Shown: positions 25,068 to 33,837, counted from the stretch's first letter. The stretch is 64,000 nucleotides of DNA from an uncultured Pseudomonas sp. (GCF_946886105.1 NZ_CAMPHV010000026.1:1-64000); one strand, 5' to 3'. Made by a program: numbers and translations. Notes: generated by a model from the letters alone, not told the origin.

Positions 25068-27662
25068 TTAGACCGGAATGGCTTCGTCGGCGGTCTCTTC
25101 CTGGGGTTTGGGCAGGGATGACAACAGCGCCATGATCAACGCCGCCAGGTACGGCAAGGATTGCACCAGCAGCATCGCCACCCAGAACTTCACGTCGGCG
25201 CTGGGCAGGCCCTGGACGATGGCGATGCCCACGGCCGCGCCCCAGAGCAGCAGCATGATGAAGACCTCTTCACGGGCTTCCGCCAGGGCCACCATCAGGC
25301 CGTGGTTGCTGGCCATCTTCGGCGTACGGAAGAACGGGATGCTGGTGGTGAAGAAGCCGTACAGCACCGCCTTGGCGATGGTGTGCGACAGCGCCAGCCC
25401 GGCCAGCGCGGCGCAGAACGCATCCTTCAGATTGACGCCGACCGCGCGCCGATAGAGGAAGACGATCTTCGCCACCTTGAACACGAACAGCGCCAGCGGC
25501 GGAATGGCGAAGATCAGCAGCGGCGGGTCGACCCGCTGCGGCACGATGATCATCGCCGCCGACCAGAGCAACGCGCCCACGGTGAAGAAGATGTTCAGGC
25601 CATCGGCGACCCAAGGCAGCCAGCCGGCGATGAAGTGGTAGCGCTGGCCGCGCTTGAGCTCGCAGTCCTGGCCGAGGAACAGGCTGCGCGCGTGGCCTTT
25701 CATGATCTGGATGGCACCGTAGGCCCAGCGGAAGCGCTGCTTCTTGAAGTCGATAAAGGTGTCCGGCATCAGGCCTTTGCCGAAGCTGTCATGGGCGTAA
25801 GCGGCGGCATAGCCTTTCTTGAACACGCGCAGGCCGAGTTCGGCGTCCTCGCAGATGGTCCAGTCGGCCCACTTCAGTTCGTCCATCACGCTGCGGCGGA
25901 TCATGGTCATGGTGCCGTGCTGGATGATCGCGTTGCGGTCGTTGCGGGTGACCATGCCGATATGGAAGAAGCCCTTGTATTCGGCGTAGCAGAGCTTCTT
26001 GAACGCGCTTTCCTGGTCGTCGCGGTAGTCCTGCGGCGACTGCACCACGGCGATTGCGGGGTCGGCGAAGTGCGGCACCATGTGCTTGAGCCAGTTGCGG
26101 TCGACGCAGTAGTCGGAGTCGATCACCGCCACCACTTCGGCATCCGGCGCTGTGTGCGGCAGGATGTAGTTCAGCGCGCCACCCTTGAAGCCGGCCAGGG
26201 GCGCGACATGGAAGAACCTGAAGCGCGGCCCGAGCTGTTCGCAATAGGCCTGCACCGGCTCCCACACCGCCGGGTCCTTGGTGTTGTTGTCGATGATCAG
26301 TACTTCGAAGTCCGGGTAATCGAGATTGGCCAGGGCATCGAGGGTCTGTTTGACCATCTCCGGCGGCTCGTTGTAGCAGGGCACGTGGATCGACACCTTG
26401 GGCCGGTAGGCGTTGTCGGCCAGCACCGGGCAGAACGGCCGCCTGCGGGTGTGCATCCACACGGTTTCCGCCAGCTCATGGGCTTCGGTGAGCAGCACGA
26501 TAAACACGCCGAGGGCGCCAAAGCCGAGCAGCAGGCCGACCATGATGCTGAACCAGGTGCTGTATTGCTGGCTGTAGTCGTAGCCGATCCATACCAGCAG
26601 CGAGCCGCCGGCGAACGCGACGAAGGTCAGGAAGGTGCGTCCGCGCTGGCGCAGCGCGCTGCCGTCGATCAGCAGCAGGGTCAAAGCCATCAATGCCATG
26701 ACCACCGAGGCGACGGCCAGCAGGCGCCATTGCGGAATGGCCACCACCGGGCCTTCGAAATTGAATTTGGCCTGGCGGTCGAGGTCGTAAACGCCCCAAT
26801 AGGCACCGACCGAACCTTCGTCGCTGCTTTTCCATGGCTGATCGAAAGCTTCGATGACGAAGTAGTTATAGCCCTTGCTGTTCAGGGTGTTGACCAGGGT
26901 GCGCAGGTAGATCGCCTGATCGGCCGGGGAGGCGTCGGCGCCGCCGCGCATGCGGCCGTTGCTCGGCCAGCCCACTTCGGACAGCAGTAGCGGCTTTTTC
27001 GGGAAGAGTTTTTTCAGGTCGCGGGCGCGGTCGAGGACGAACTGGGTGGAGTCCTCCATCGGCACGAATTCCCAATAGGGCAGTACGTGGGCGGCGATCA
27101 GGTCGACGTGCTCGGCGATCTGGGGGTGCTCCTCCCAGATGTGCCACTGCTCGGAGGTGGTCACCGGTACCTTCACCGCGGCACGCACGCGATCGAGGTA
27201 AGCGATCAATGCCTCGGGCTCTATCTCGCTACGGAACAATGCCTCGTTGCCCACCACCACGCGCACGACACTGCGCGAGCTGTTGGCGATCTCGATGGCT
27301 TTGGCGATCTCGCGCTCGTTGCGCTGCAGGTCCGGGCTGATCCAGATACCCAGGGTCACCCGCAGGCCCAGTTCCTCGGCGAGCCGCGGAATGTTCGCCA
27401 GGCTGCCGTCCACCGAGTAGGTGCGGATGTTGTCGGTCTGCTTGGTGAGCAACTCCAGGTCGGCGCGTATTTCCGCGTCGCTGGGGTAGGTATTGGTCTG
27501 TGGGTTCTGCCCCTGGCGGAAGGGCGAGAACGAATAGCCGGAAATCTGCTCGGGCCAGTCCGGCGCGCTGACCGGCCGGTTATAGAGTGCCCAGATACCA
27601 GCAAAGAGTGCGGCTATGGCCAGGACCACAACCAGATTGATTCCAAGTTTACGCGCAGGCAT
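25068..27662 (-). CDS. GH17-GT2 membrane glucan synthase, NdvB-like
   Basis: An 864-residue inner-membrane protein. It has one N-terminal TM helix (about 8-26), a periplasmic GH17 domain (about 35-315, with VVVGNEALFR and LLLSEVGWPSNG carrying the two Glu), two or three TM helices, then a cytoplasmic family-2 glycosyltransferase (about 435-690: VSIHVPCYNE, VIDSDYCVD, ICEDAELG, QRFRWAYG), and C-terminal TM helices. This is the architecture of P. aeruginosa NdvB/PA1163, which makes cyclic beta-1,3-glucan linked to biofilm tolerance. The glycan made here is inferred. It stands alone, just upstream of dapE on the same strand. Confidence 0.87.
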   Translation of the reverse strand: MPARKLGINLVVVLAIAALFAGIWALYNRPVSAPDWPEQISGYSFSPFRQGQNPQTNTYPSDAEIRADLELLTKQTDNIRTYSVDGSLANIPRLAEELGLRVTLGIWISPDLQRNEREIAKAIEIANSSRSVVRVVVGNEALFRSEIEPEALIAYLDRVRAAVKVPVTTSEQWHIWEEHPQIAEHVDLIAAHVLPYWEFVPMEDSTQFVLDRARDLKKLFPKKPLLLSEVGWPSNGRMRGGADASPADQAIYLRTLVNTLNSKGYNYFVIEAFDQPWKSSDEGSVGAYWGVYDLDRQAKFNFEGPVVAIPQWRLLAVASVVMALMALTLLLIDGSALRQRGRTFLTFVAFAGGSLLVWIGYDYSQQYSTWFSIMVGLLLGFGALGVFIVLLTEAHELAETVWMHTRRRPFCPVLADNAYRPKVSIHVPCYNEPPEMVKQTLDALANLDYPDFEVLIIDNNTKDPAVWEPVQAYCEQLGPRFRFFHVAPLAGFKGGALNYILPHTAPDAEVVAVIDSDYCVDRNWLKHMVPHFADPAIAVVQSPQDYRDDQESAFKKLCYAEYKGFFHIGMVTRNDRNAIIQHGTMTMIRRSVMDELKWADWTICEDAELGLRVFKKGYAAAYAHDSFGKGLMPDTFIDFKKQRFRWAYGAIQIMKGHARSLFLGQDCELKRGQRYHFIAGWLPWVADGLNIFFTVGALLWSAAMIIVPQRVDPPLLIFAIPPLALFVFKVAKIVFLYRRAVGVNLKDAFCAALAGLALSHTIAKAVLYGFFTTSIPFFRTPKMASNHGLMVALAEAREEVFIMLLLWGAAVGIAIVQGLPSADVKFWVAMLLVQSLPYLAALIMALLSSLPKPQEETADEAIPV

Positions 27663-27966
27663 AGCGTCTTCAGGTTCCGCAGGGAGGGCAATACAGAGGA
27701 GTCGACGAGCGTCGGATGGCGCGCATGCTACTCCGCCGCCCGTGGACTGTATAGCGAGGCTTGAGCCCCTCTTGGCGTGGTTTTTCGGCGTGCCCGAAAT
27801 TGGAGCAGGAAAGCCCTCGGAAAGTTCTCCGCTGCGCTTAAAACGCCCAGCGCCGCCTGGCTTTTCGGCGCTCCCGCTGTCGGGTGCGCAGCGAATCGCG
27901 CTTGGGTGCGGCGGCTGAGCTTTCTATACTGTGCGCCCGCTTGGGTCAGGGTATCGAGGTAATCAA
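27663..27966. other. Intergenic region between the glucan synthase and tcdA
   Basis: About 300 bp between divergent genes. Apart from the candidate tcdA promoter near its right end I see no gene. The middle holds short GC-rich self-complementary pieces without a clear repeat family. Confidence 0.5.
27902..27930 (+). promoter_or_regulatory. Candidate sigma-70 promoter of tcdA
   Basis: TTGGGT at 27902-27907 and TATACT at 27925-27930 are separated by 17 bp, 36 bp before the tcdA ATG. Confidence 0.5.
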
Positions 27967-28773
27967 ATGACGTTCGACGAACAACGCTTTGCCGGCATTG
28001 CCCGCTTGTACGGCCGCGAGGGCGCCGAGCGCCTGGTTGCGGCTCACGTCGCGGTGGTCGGCATTGGCGGCGTCGGCTCCTGGGCGGCGGAAGCCCTGGC
28101 GCGCTCGGGGGTCGGCGAGATCTCCCTGTTCGATCTGGACGATGTCTGCGTCAGCAATAGCAACCGGCAACTGCATGCGTTGGACAGCACGCTCGGCCAG
28201 CCCAAGGTCGAAGTCATGGCGGCGCGCATTCGTGGCATCAACCCGGCCTGTGTGGTGCATGCGGTGGCGGACTTCGTCACCCGCGAAACCATGGCCGAGT
28301 ACATCACCGAACAGCTCGATGCGGTGATCGACTGCATCGACAGCGTCAATGCCAAGGCGGCGCTGATCGCCTGGTGCAAGCGGCGCAAGATCCAGGTGAT
28401 CACCACCGGCGGCGCCGGCGGACAGATCGATCCGACACAGATCCAGGTCGGCGACCTGAACAAGACCTGGAACGATCCGCTGGCGTCCAAGGTACGCTCG
28501 ATTCTGCGCCGCGATTACAACTTCTCGCGTACCCAGGGACGTAACTACAGCGTGCCCTGCGTGTTTTCCAGCGAACAACTGCGCTACCCCAAACCGGACG
28601 GCAGCGTTTGTCAGCACAAGGGGTTCGTCGGCGAAGGGGTCAAACTCGACTGCGCCGGGGGCTTCGGCGCGGTAACCATGGTGACCGCGACCTTTGCCAT
28701 GGTCGCCGTCGCCAAAACCGTGGAAAAGCTGGTGGCCGGCACGCGGCGGCCCGCTGAGCGTCGCCAGGCGTAA
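27967..28773 (+). CDS. tcdA: tRNA threonylcarbamoyladenosine dehydratase TcdA
   Basis: A 268-residue E1-like enzyme (ThiF/MoeB superfamily, also called CsdL) that uses ATP to dehydrate t6A37 of tRNA to the cyclic form ct6A. Features: the nucleotide-binding GIGGVGSWAAEALARSG, then LFDLDDVCVSNSNRQL, the DCIDSVNAKAALI segment and the TTGGAGGQIDPT region. The ATG at 27967 follows GAGGTAATCAA and gives the standard N terminus. In E. coli TcdA works with the CsdA-CsdE sulfur pair; here csdE and csdA lie 1.5 kb downstream on the other strand. Confidence 0.94.
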   Translation: MTFDEQRFAGIARLYGREGAERLVAAHVAVVGIGGVGSWAAEALARSGVGEISLFDLDDVCVSNSNRQLHALDSTLGQPKVEVMAARIRGINPACVVHAVADFVTRETMAEYITEQLDAVIDCIDSVNAKAALIAWCKRRKIQVITTGGAGGQIDPTQIQVGDLNKTWNDPLASKVRSILRRDYNFSRTQGRNYSVPCVFSSEQLRYPKPDGSVCQHKGFVGEGVKLDCAGGFGAVTMVTATFAMVAVAKTVEKLVAGTRRPAERRQA

Positions 28774-28801
28774 CGGATTGTCCAGCCTTGGCTAAGCTTG
28801 A

Positions 28802-29689
28802 ATGAACGATTCGACTGGTTACAGGTTTCTTATAGGCACGATGAGGTGGGCGGTGGTGTATAGGTCTTGTCTTGCTTGGCCGACCGAGATGGCTGCGGCA
28901 TGCATCGCACTTTGCCGGATTCCGCTGCTCGTTCTGGCTATCGCCTTGAGTCCGGCCGGCTCGGCCGAACAGGTCGTGCGCATCGGCACCGGCGACTGGG
29001 CGCCCTATGTCGACCAGAGCCGTAGCGACAAGGGCGCCATGGTGCGGCTCGTTCGCGCGGTATTCGCCGAGGCGGGTTATCAGGCGAAATTCGTGTTCTA
29101 TCCGTGGGACCGCAATGTGCTGAAGCTGCAGCAGGGTTCGCTGGACGCGATCATGCCCTATGCCTGCACCGCGGCCCGGCGCGCTTTCAGCGACTGCAGC
29201 GAGCCCATGGTGCGTGGCGAAGTGGTGTTGTTCCACCGCAAGGAATTGGCTTTCGACTGGCAGCAGGTCGATGACCTGCAGAAGTTCCGCATCGGCACCA
29301 CGTTGGGCTATTCCTACGGGCAGCAATTCGACAAAGCCCATCAGGATGGGCGCCTGAGCATCCTGCAAAACGGTAAGGAGGCCACCAGCTTCCGTTTGCT
29401 GGAGCTGGGCCGTATCGACCTGCACCCGCAAGACCGCGCAGTGGGCTACGCCATGCTGCAACGGCTGTTTCCGGCGGAAACCCGGGCGCGTATCACCCAC
29501 CACCCGCACAGCCTGAGCACCGAACCGCTGCATATGTTGTTTCGCAAGAATGATGCCCGTGGCGCCGAGCTGCGCAGCGTGTTCAATCGCAGCTTGCGTC
29601 TGTTCGCCGAACGCGGCGATTTGGCCCGGCTGCAACAAGCCCTGTATTCCGGCAATGCGGATCAGTGGTCGCCGACGGCTAAGCCTTAG
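28802..29689 (+). CDS. Periplasmic substrate-binding protein-like (SBP_bac_3)
   Basis: A protein of up to 295 residues with a hydrophobic segment (PLLVLAIALSPAGSA) followed by a type-3 solute-binding domain: VVRIGTGDWAPYVDQ, then LVRAVFAEAGYQAKFVFYPW and AIMPYACTAARRAF. Such stand-alone domains in Pseudomonas bind amino-acid-like ligands or are orphans; no ABC permease or ATPase is adjacent. Starts at 28802, 28841 and 28889 are all possible; 28889 puts the signal peptide closest to the N terminus but none has a strong RBS. Its end overlaps the convergent membrane-protein gene by 11 bp. Confidence 0.75.
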   Translation: MNDSTGYRFLIGTMRWAVVYRSCLAWPTEMAAACIALCRIPLLVLAIALSPAGSAEQVVRIGTGDWAPYVDQSRSDKGAMVRLVRAVFAEAGYQAKFVFYPWDRNVLKLQQGSLDAIMPYACTAARRAFSDCSEPMVRGEVVLFHRKELAFDWQQVDDLQKFRIGTTLGYSYGQQFDKAHQDGRLSILQNGKEATSFRLLELGRIDLHPQDRAVGYAMLQRLFPAETRARITHHPHSLSTEPLHMLFRKNDARGAELRSVFNRSLRLFAERGDLARLQQALYSGNADQWSPTAKP

Positions 29690-30242
29690 CGGTCTGTCGG
29701 CTAGGAGGCTTGATCCGGCCGCGGTGAGGCCAAGGTAGCAGTACCGCGATCAGCAAGCCGATTAGTCCGGTGCCACCGGTCTGAGCCATCGCCAGTAGAT
29801 AATCCCAGCCCTCGCCGGGGCGAATGCATGAGTAGCTAATGGGAATGTCGATCGGTGGTTGCCCCTCGTAGGTGGTGACCACCTCACCAGTGCCCAGGTT
29901 GAAGTGGGGCGCATAGGCAAAGTCCTCTGCGATGGCTTGTTCTTCAGCCTCGCTGCAGGCTCCGCGTTGCAGGCCCACGATACTCACGCCTACAAAGATC
30001 ACCGAGATCAATGCCAAGGAGATGAACTCCCCGCGTCGCGAGCTATTGAATGGTTTGAGGCATAGCCCCGCAAGCAGGCCGGCAAGTCCGGGTGTCAGGT
30101 CGAACAGCAATCCCACTGGCCAACCGGCAAAAAACTTGGCGGGCAATAAGTCCAGTGCTCCGGGTATGACAACCAACAGGGTGCAGTAGTAGAGGGTCAA
30201 TGCCAGGGCGCAGCCGGCGAGAAATCTGTTGGGGTAGATCAT
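29679..30242 (-). CDS. Hypothetical four-helix membrane protein
   Basis: A 187-residue protein with four predicted TM helices (about 8-32, 38-62, 73-95, 143-168). A loop between helices 3 and 4 carries two Cys (ACSEAEEQ and SCIRPGEGWDY), probably periplasmic, and the C-terminal tail is basic. I do not recognise the family. It lies between csdE and the substrate-binding protein gene, 21 bp upstream of csdE on the same strand, so the two may be co-transcribed. Codon use is somewhat less GC-biased than in its neighbours, which could mean later acquisition. Confidence 0.65.
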   Translation of the reverse strand: MIYPNRFLAGCALALTLYYCTLLVVIPGALDLLPAKFFAGWPVGLLFDLTPGLAGLLAGLCLKPFNSSRRGEFISLALISVIFVGVSIVGLQRGACSEAEEQAIAEDFAYAPHFNLGTGEVVTTYEGQPPIDIPISYSCIRPGEGWDYLLAMAQTGGTGLIGLLIAVLLPWPHRGRIKPPSRQTAKA

Positions 30243-30263
30243 CCTTAATCCTTAACGAGTTGT

Positions 30264-30680
30264 TTAAGTTGATACAGGCCTGGTCAGCTCGCGCATGCGC
30301 TGCAATACCGCATGCAAACCATTGCTGCGCGAGGGCGACAATTGGCGCGACAGGCCGAGTTGGGCGAACCAGTCGTCCAGCTCGACTTCCGCCAGTTGCG
30401 CGCTGCTCAGGCCATTGACCCTGGCCAGCAGCACGGCCAGCAATCCGCGCAGCAGACGGGCGTCGCTGGCGGCGCGGAACTGCCAGAGGCAATCGCGCTG
30501 TTCGGCGACCAACCACACCTGGCTTTCGCAGCCATGCACGCGGTTGTCCTCGTTACGCTCGGTATCCGTGAGCGGCGCCAATCGTTCGCCCCATTGCATC
30601 AGCAGGCGCGCCCGCTGTTCCCAACCGGGGCATTGGGCGAAGGCGTCCAAGGCTTCCCGGGCGCTGGCGGGCAGGTTCAT
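30264..30680 (-). CDS. csdE: SufE-family sulfur acceptor CsdE
   Basis: A 138-residue SufE/CsdE protein. It accepts persulfide sulfur from the cysteine desulfurase CsdA on a conserved Cys, here Cys51 in NRVHGCESQVWL. The family landmark WEQRARLLMQWGERL precedes it, and VNGLSSAQLAEV follows. The start overlaps the csdA stop by 4 nt (ATGA), so the pair is translationally coupled, as expected for interacting partners. Length is normal for CsdE (about 140-150). Confidence 0.9.
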   Translation of the reverse strand: MNLPASAREALDAFAQCPGWEQRARLLMQWGERLAPLTDTERNEDNRVHGCESQVWLVAEQRDCLWQFRAASDARLLRGLLAVLLARVNGLSSAQLAEVELDDWFAQLGLSRQLSPSRSNGLHAVLQRMRELTRPVST

Positions 30681-31882
30681 CGCAACAGCTCCAGGGCTTG
30701 ATCCAGGGCGGCGAAGAAGCGCTGCAGGTCGCCGGCGTCGTTATACAAGCCCAGGGATGGCCGGAGCGCCCCGGCCAGACCGAGGCTTTGCAGCAGCGGC
30801 ATGGCGCAATGATGACCGGCGCGCACGGCGATGCCTTGTTCGGTGAGCAGGTGGGCGAGGTCGGCGTTGTGCACATCCTCGACCACGAAGCTGGCCAGGG
30901 CGACATGAGGCTCGCCGAGCAGGCGGATGCCTTCGCGCGCGGCCAATCCGTCGAGCAGCTGGGTGTGCAGTGCGGCCTCATGGGCGGCAACCGCGGTGCT
31001 GTCCAGCCCGGCCAGATAATCCAGGCTGGCGCCGAGGGCGATAACGCTGGCGATTGGCGGGGTGCCGGCTTCGAAACCCAGCGGCGCGGGGCGGAACTGC
31101 GCGCTCTGGTAGTTGGTGTGGACGAGCATCTCGCCGCCGAACTGCCAATGTTGCAGGCGTTGCAGCGCATCCTCGCGGCCATACAGGATGCCGACGCCGT
31201 CCGGGCCGTAAAGCTTATGGCTGGAGCAGACATAGAAATCGCAGCCCAGCGTCTGCATATCGTGCCGGCCATGCACCACACCCTGGGCACCGTCGACCAC
31301 CGTCAGCGCGTTCTGCGCCTTGGCCAGGGCGAGCAATCGATCTAGTGGCTGCCAGCAGCCGAGCACATTGGACAATTGGCTAACCGCGAGTAGGCGGGTA
31401 CGTGGGCCAATCAGCTGTGCGGCTTGCGTCAGGTCGATCAGGCCGCTTTCGTTTAGCGGCAGCACCACCAGCTTGAGGCCGCGGCGTAGCGCCAGTTGCT
31501 GCCAGGGCAAAAGATTGGCGTGGTGTTCCAGGGCGCTGATGACAAGTTCATCGCCCGCCTGGAACTGGCTCTCCAGTCCGTAGGCCAGTAGGTTGAAGGC
31601 TTCGGTGGCGCTACGGGTAAAAACGATTTGCGCAGGGCCCGGCGCATTCAGCCAATGCGCGAGCTTTTCCCGCGTGGCCTCGAAGGCCCGGGTCGCGCGC
31701 TCGCCCGGCAGATGCTGGGCGCGATGCACATTGGCCGCGCCACCGGCGTAATAGCCGAGCAGGGCATCGAGCATGGCCTGGGGTTTCTGCGCGGTGGCGG
31801 CGCTGTCCAGGTAGGTCTGGCCTTGCGCTTCGAGGGCCAGAATGCCGGGGAAGTCAGCGCGCCAGGGGGACGTAAGAAGCAT
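30677..31882 (-). CDS. csdA: Cysteine desulfurase CsdA
   Basis: A 401-residue PLP-dependent class V aminotransferase-fold enzyme that releases sulfur from cysteine (group II, SufS/CsdA-like). The Schiff-base Lys223 lies in SSHKLYGPDG, and the catalytic Cys359 in RAGHHCAMPL, on the short loop of the CsdA type. The YLDSAATAQKP opening and NVHRAQHLPGERAT stretch are typical. It supplies sulfur to CsdE and, in E. coli, supports TcdA. It is first in the csdA-csdE unit; a long palindromic repeat lies just upstream. Confidence 0.93.
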   Translation of the reverse strand: MLLTSPWRADFPGILALEAQGQTYLDSAATAQKPQAMLDALLGYYAGGAANVHRAQHLPGERATRAFEATREKLAHWLNAPGPAQIVFTRSATEAFNLLAYGLESQFQAGDELVISALEHHANLLPWQQLALRRGLKLVVLPLNESGLIDLTQAAQLIGPRTRLLAVSQLSNVLGCWQPLDRLLALAKAQNALTVVDGAQGVVHGRHDMQTLGCDFYVCSSHKLYGPDGVGILYGREDALQRLQHWQFGGEMLVHTNYQSAQFRPAPLGFEAGTPPIASVIALGASLDYLAGLDSTAVAAHEAALHTQLLDGLAAREGIRLLGEPHVALASFVVEDVHNADLAHLLTEQGIAVRAGHHCAMPLLQSLGLAGALRPSLGLYNDAGDLQRFFAALDQALELLR

Positions 31883-31910
31883 GGTGTTTTTCCAGAGCGT
31901 GTCTGGCGCC

Positions 31911-32055
31911 TAAAAGTTGGGTTTAACGCGTCGCGAGCGAAGCCCAGGCAAGGCGCAATAAGACGAGGACGTGGAGTTTACTCCAGTAAATGACGCGTCC
32001 GAGCCTTAGTGCAACGCTGCCTGGACGAGCGCAGCAGCGTTAAACCAACTTTTTA
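31911..32055. repeat. Long palindromic intergenic repeat, copy 2
   Basis: Imperfect outer arms at 31911-31928 and 32038-32055 (TAAAAGTTGGGTTTAACG and its near-reverse complement), inner pairs such as CCAGGCA/TGCCTGG and GGACG/CGTCC, and the same GTTT-N8-AAATGA core as the elements at 1-85 and 38589-38787. The right arm ends on the dapD stop codon (32053-32055). It fills the csdA-dapD gap. Confidence 0.62.
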
Positions 32056-33087
32056 GTTATGGGCGTGCAGGGCTGCATTTAGCTCGACCGCCGACTTGTG
32101 GGTCTTGCATTCCACGGTGCCGGTTTGCGAGTTGCGGCGGAACAGCAGGTCCGGCTGGCCGGCCAGTTCGCGGGCCTTGACCACCTTGACCAGCTGGTTC
32201 TGGCCATCGAGCAGGGCCACTTTGGTGCCTGCGGTGATGTACAGACCAGATTCCACGGTGTTGCGGTCGCCCAAGGGGATGCCGATGCCGGCGTTAGCGC
32301 CGATCAGGCAGCCTTCGCCGACCGAGATGACGATATTGCCGCCGCCGGACAGGGTGCCCATGGTCGAGCAGCCGCCGCCCAGGTCCGAGCCCTTGCCGAC
32401 GAACACGCCAGCGGATACCCGGCCTTCGATCATGCCCGGGCCAGCGGTGCCGGCGTTGAAGTTGACGAAACCTTCGTGCATCACTGTGGTGCCTTCGCCG
32501 ACATAGGCACCCAGGCGGATACGCGCGCCATCGGCGATACGCACGCCGCTCGGGACCACGTAGTCGGTCATCTTCGGGAATTTATCCACGGAGAAGACTT
32601 CCAGCAGCTCGCCTTTAAGGCGTGCTTCCAATTGACGCTCGGCCAGTTCGGCCAGATCGATCGCGCCCTGGCTGGTCCAGGCCACGTTCGGCAGCAGCGG
32701 GAAAATCCCGGTGAGGTTCAGGCCATGGGGTTTGACCAGACGATGCGAGAGCAGGTGCAGCTTGAGGTAAGCCTCGGGGGTGCTGGTCAGGGGGCTGTCT
32801 TCGGCGAGGAAGGTGGCCACCAGTGGCTTATGGCTTTCCGCCAGGCGGGTCAGCAGCGCGGCCTGCACGCTGTCGATGCCCTTCAGGGCTTCGGCCAGTT
32901 CGCCCGCTTGCGCGGTGGTGAACGCGATGCTTTGGTTGCCGCCGCTGTAGCCGAGCTTTTGCGCGGCCTTTTCCACCAGTTCGGCCGCGGGGTTGAGCAG
33001 CGGCTGGGCGTAGAACACTTCAAGCCAGTTGTTTTGGCGGTTTTGCGAGCCGACACCGAAGGCCAGGCTGAAAAGAGTAGAGGTCAT
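32053..33087 (-). CDS. dapD: Tetrahydrodipicolinate N-succinyltransferase DapD
   Basis: A 344-residue enzyme that transfers succinyl from succinyl-CoA to tetrahydrodipicolinate in the lysine/diaminopimelate pathway. It is the long, actinobacterial/pseudomonad type rather than the 274-residue E. coli type. The N-terminal domain (FGVGSQNRQNNWLEVFYA) is followed by a left-handed beta-helix of hexapeptide repeats (about 175-300: GVRIADGARIRLGAYVGEG, GSDLGGGCST, CLIGANAGIGIPLGD). Its product is used by DapC, encoded 2.5 kb upstream, and later DapE, also in the window. Length equals that recalled for PAO1. Confidence 0.95.
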   Translation of the reverse strand: MTSTLFSLAFGVGSQNRQNNWLEVFYAQPLLNPAAELVEKAAQKLGYSGGNQSIAFTTAQAGELAEALKGIDSVQAALLTRLAESHKPLVATFLAEDSPLTSTPEAYLKLHLLSHRLVKPHGLNLTGIFPLLPNVAWTSQGAIDLAELAERQLEARLKGELLEVFSVDKFPKMTDYVVPSGVRIADGARIRLGAYVGEGTTVMHEGFVNFNAGTAGPGMIEGRVSAGVFVGKGSDLGGGCSTMGTLSGGGNIVISVGEGCLIGANAGIGIPLGDRNTVESGLYITAGTKVALLDGQNQLVKVVKARELAGQPDLLFRRNSQTGTVECKTHKSAVELNAALHAHN

Positions 33088-33123
33088 GGGCTTTCCTTTA
33101 ACGCGAATTCAGGGTTACGGGAT

Positions 33124-33486
33124 TCAGGCCAACTCAGCCGCATAGCTGGCGGGTTTGAAACCAATCAGGGTTTTGCTGCCGAGATCCAGCACCGGGCGCT
33201 TGATCATCGACGGTTGGGCGAGCATCAGCTCGATCGCCTTGTTCTGGTCGAGGTCGGCTTTTTGCGCCTCTTCCAGCTTGCGGAACGTGGTGCCGGCACG
33301 GTTGAGAACGGTTTCCCAGCCATGCTCGTCGCACCAGCGCTCGAGATTGTCGCGGTCGATGCCGCTGGCCTTGTAATCGTGGAAGGCATATTCGAGGCCA
33401 TGCTCATCCAGCCAGGTGCGGGCTTTTTTCATGGTGTCGCAGGCTTTGATGCCGAACATGCGCAGCGCTTTAGCGTTCGCGGTCAT
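33124..33486 (-). CDS. ArsC/Spx-like reductase family protein
   Basis: A 120-residue thioredoxin-fold protein of the ArsC/Spx/YffB family. The N-terminal IKACDTMKKARTWLDEHG has a single Cys (GIKACDT) where ArsC has its active-site Cys; the family segments EYAFHDYKA and the C-terminal IKRPVLDLG (cis-Pro) follow. YffB-like members are thought to be glutathione-dependent thiol reductases rather than arsenate reductases, and no ars genes are near. The start at 33486 was chosen over an upstream ATG because of the family N terminus. It lies 36 bp upstream of dapD on the same strand. Confidence 0.88.
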   Translation of the reverse strand: MTANAKALRMFGIKACDTMKKARTWLDEHGLEYAFHDYKASGIDRDNLERWCDEHGWETVLNRAGTTFRKLEEAQKADLDQNKAIELMLAQPSMIKRPVLDLGSKTLIGFKPASYAAELA

Positions 33487-33837
33487 GGGAGCCTCTGGGC
33501 GTGTTGCCAAAATAAGGGCGGATTATGCCACGACATCGTCGTGCGTCGCGTGCGTGTGTTGGCGCGGCAATAGTGCGGTCTGGCGGCCGTGTGCTCTTAT
33601 CGTGCTGCTGTTTAATGGCTGAATGATGTGATTGTGATGCTATTTTGATGAACTTTGTAGCTAACGTCGTTTAATTAACGCTGCCGTTTGTCCGTCTCCT
33701 TTATAAAAAGGGCGCTCAAGGCACTACCATCCCGTCGCGGCAAAAGACCGCGGCGGCGATCAGGAGGGTCGCTTATGTTAACTGTCTGCACGTAGTAGCC
33801 GGATGCCCCGCAGTGTAGGCATTAAGACGGATGCACT
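33487..33837. promoter_or_regulatory. Leader region of the alginate lyase gene with a 6-codon ORF and hairpin
   Basis: A 351-bp gap between divergent genes. A TATAAA lies at 33702-33707. A 9-bp stem (33732-33740 with 33748-33756, one G-T pair) precedes AGGAGG at 33762-33767, and an ATG at 33775 opens the six-codon frame MLTVCT, ended by two TAG codons. This frame is in phase with the lyase ATG at 33838, separated by three in-frame stops. The pieces suggest a leader peptide or a small regulatory RNA, but no function is proven. Confidence 0.4.

Noticed and set aside
33650..33680. Possible AlgU promoter (GAACTT at 33650-33655) for the alginate lyase gene
   Set aside because: No TCTGA-like -10 at the required 16-17 bp spacing.
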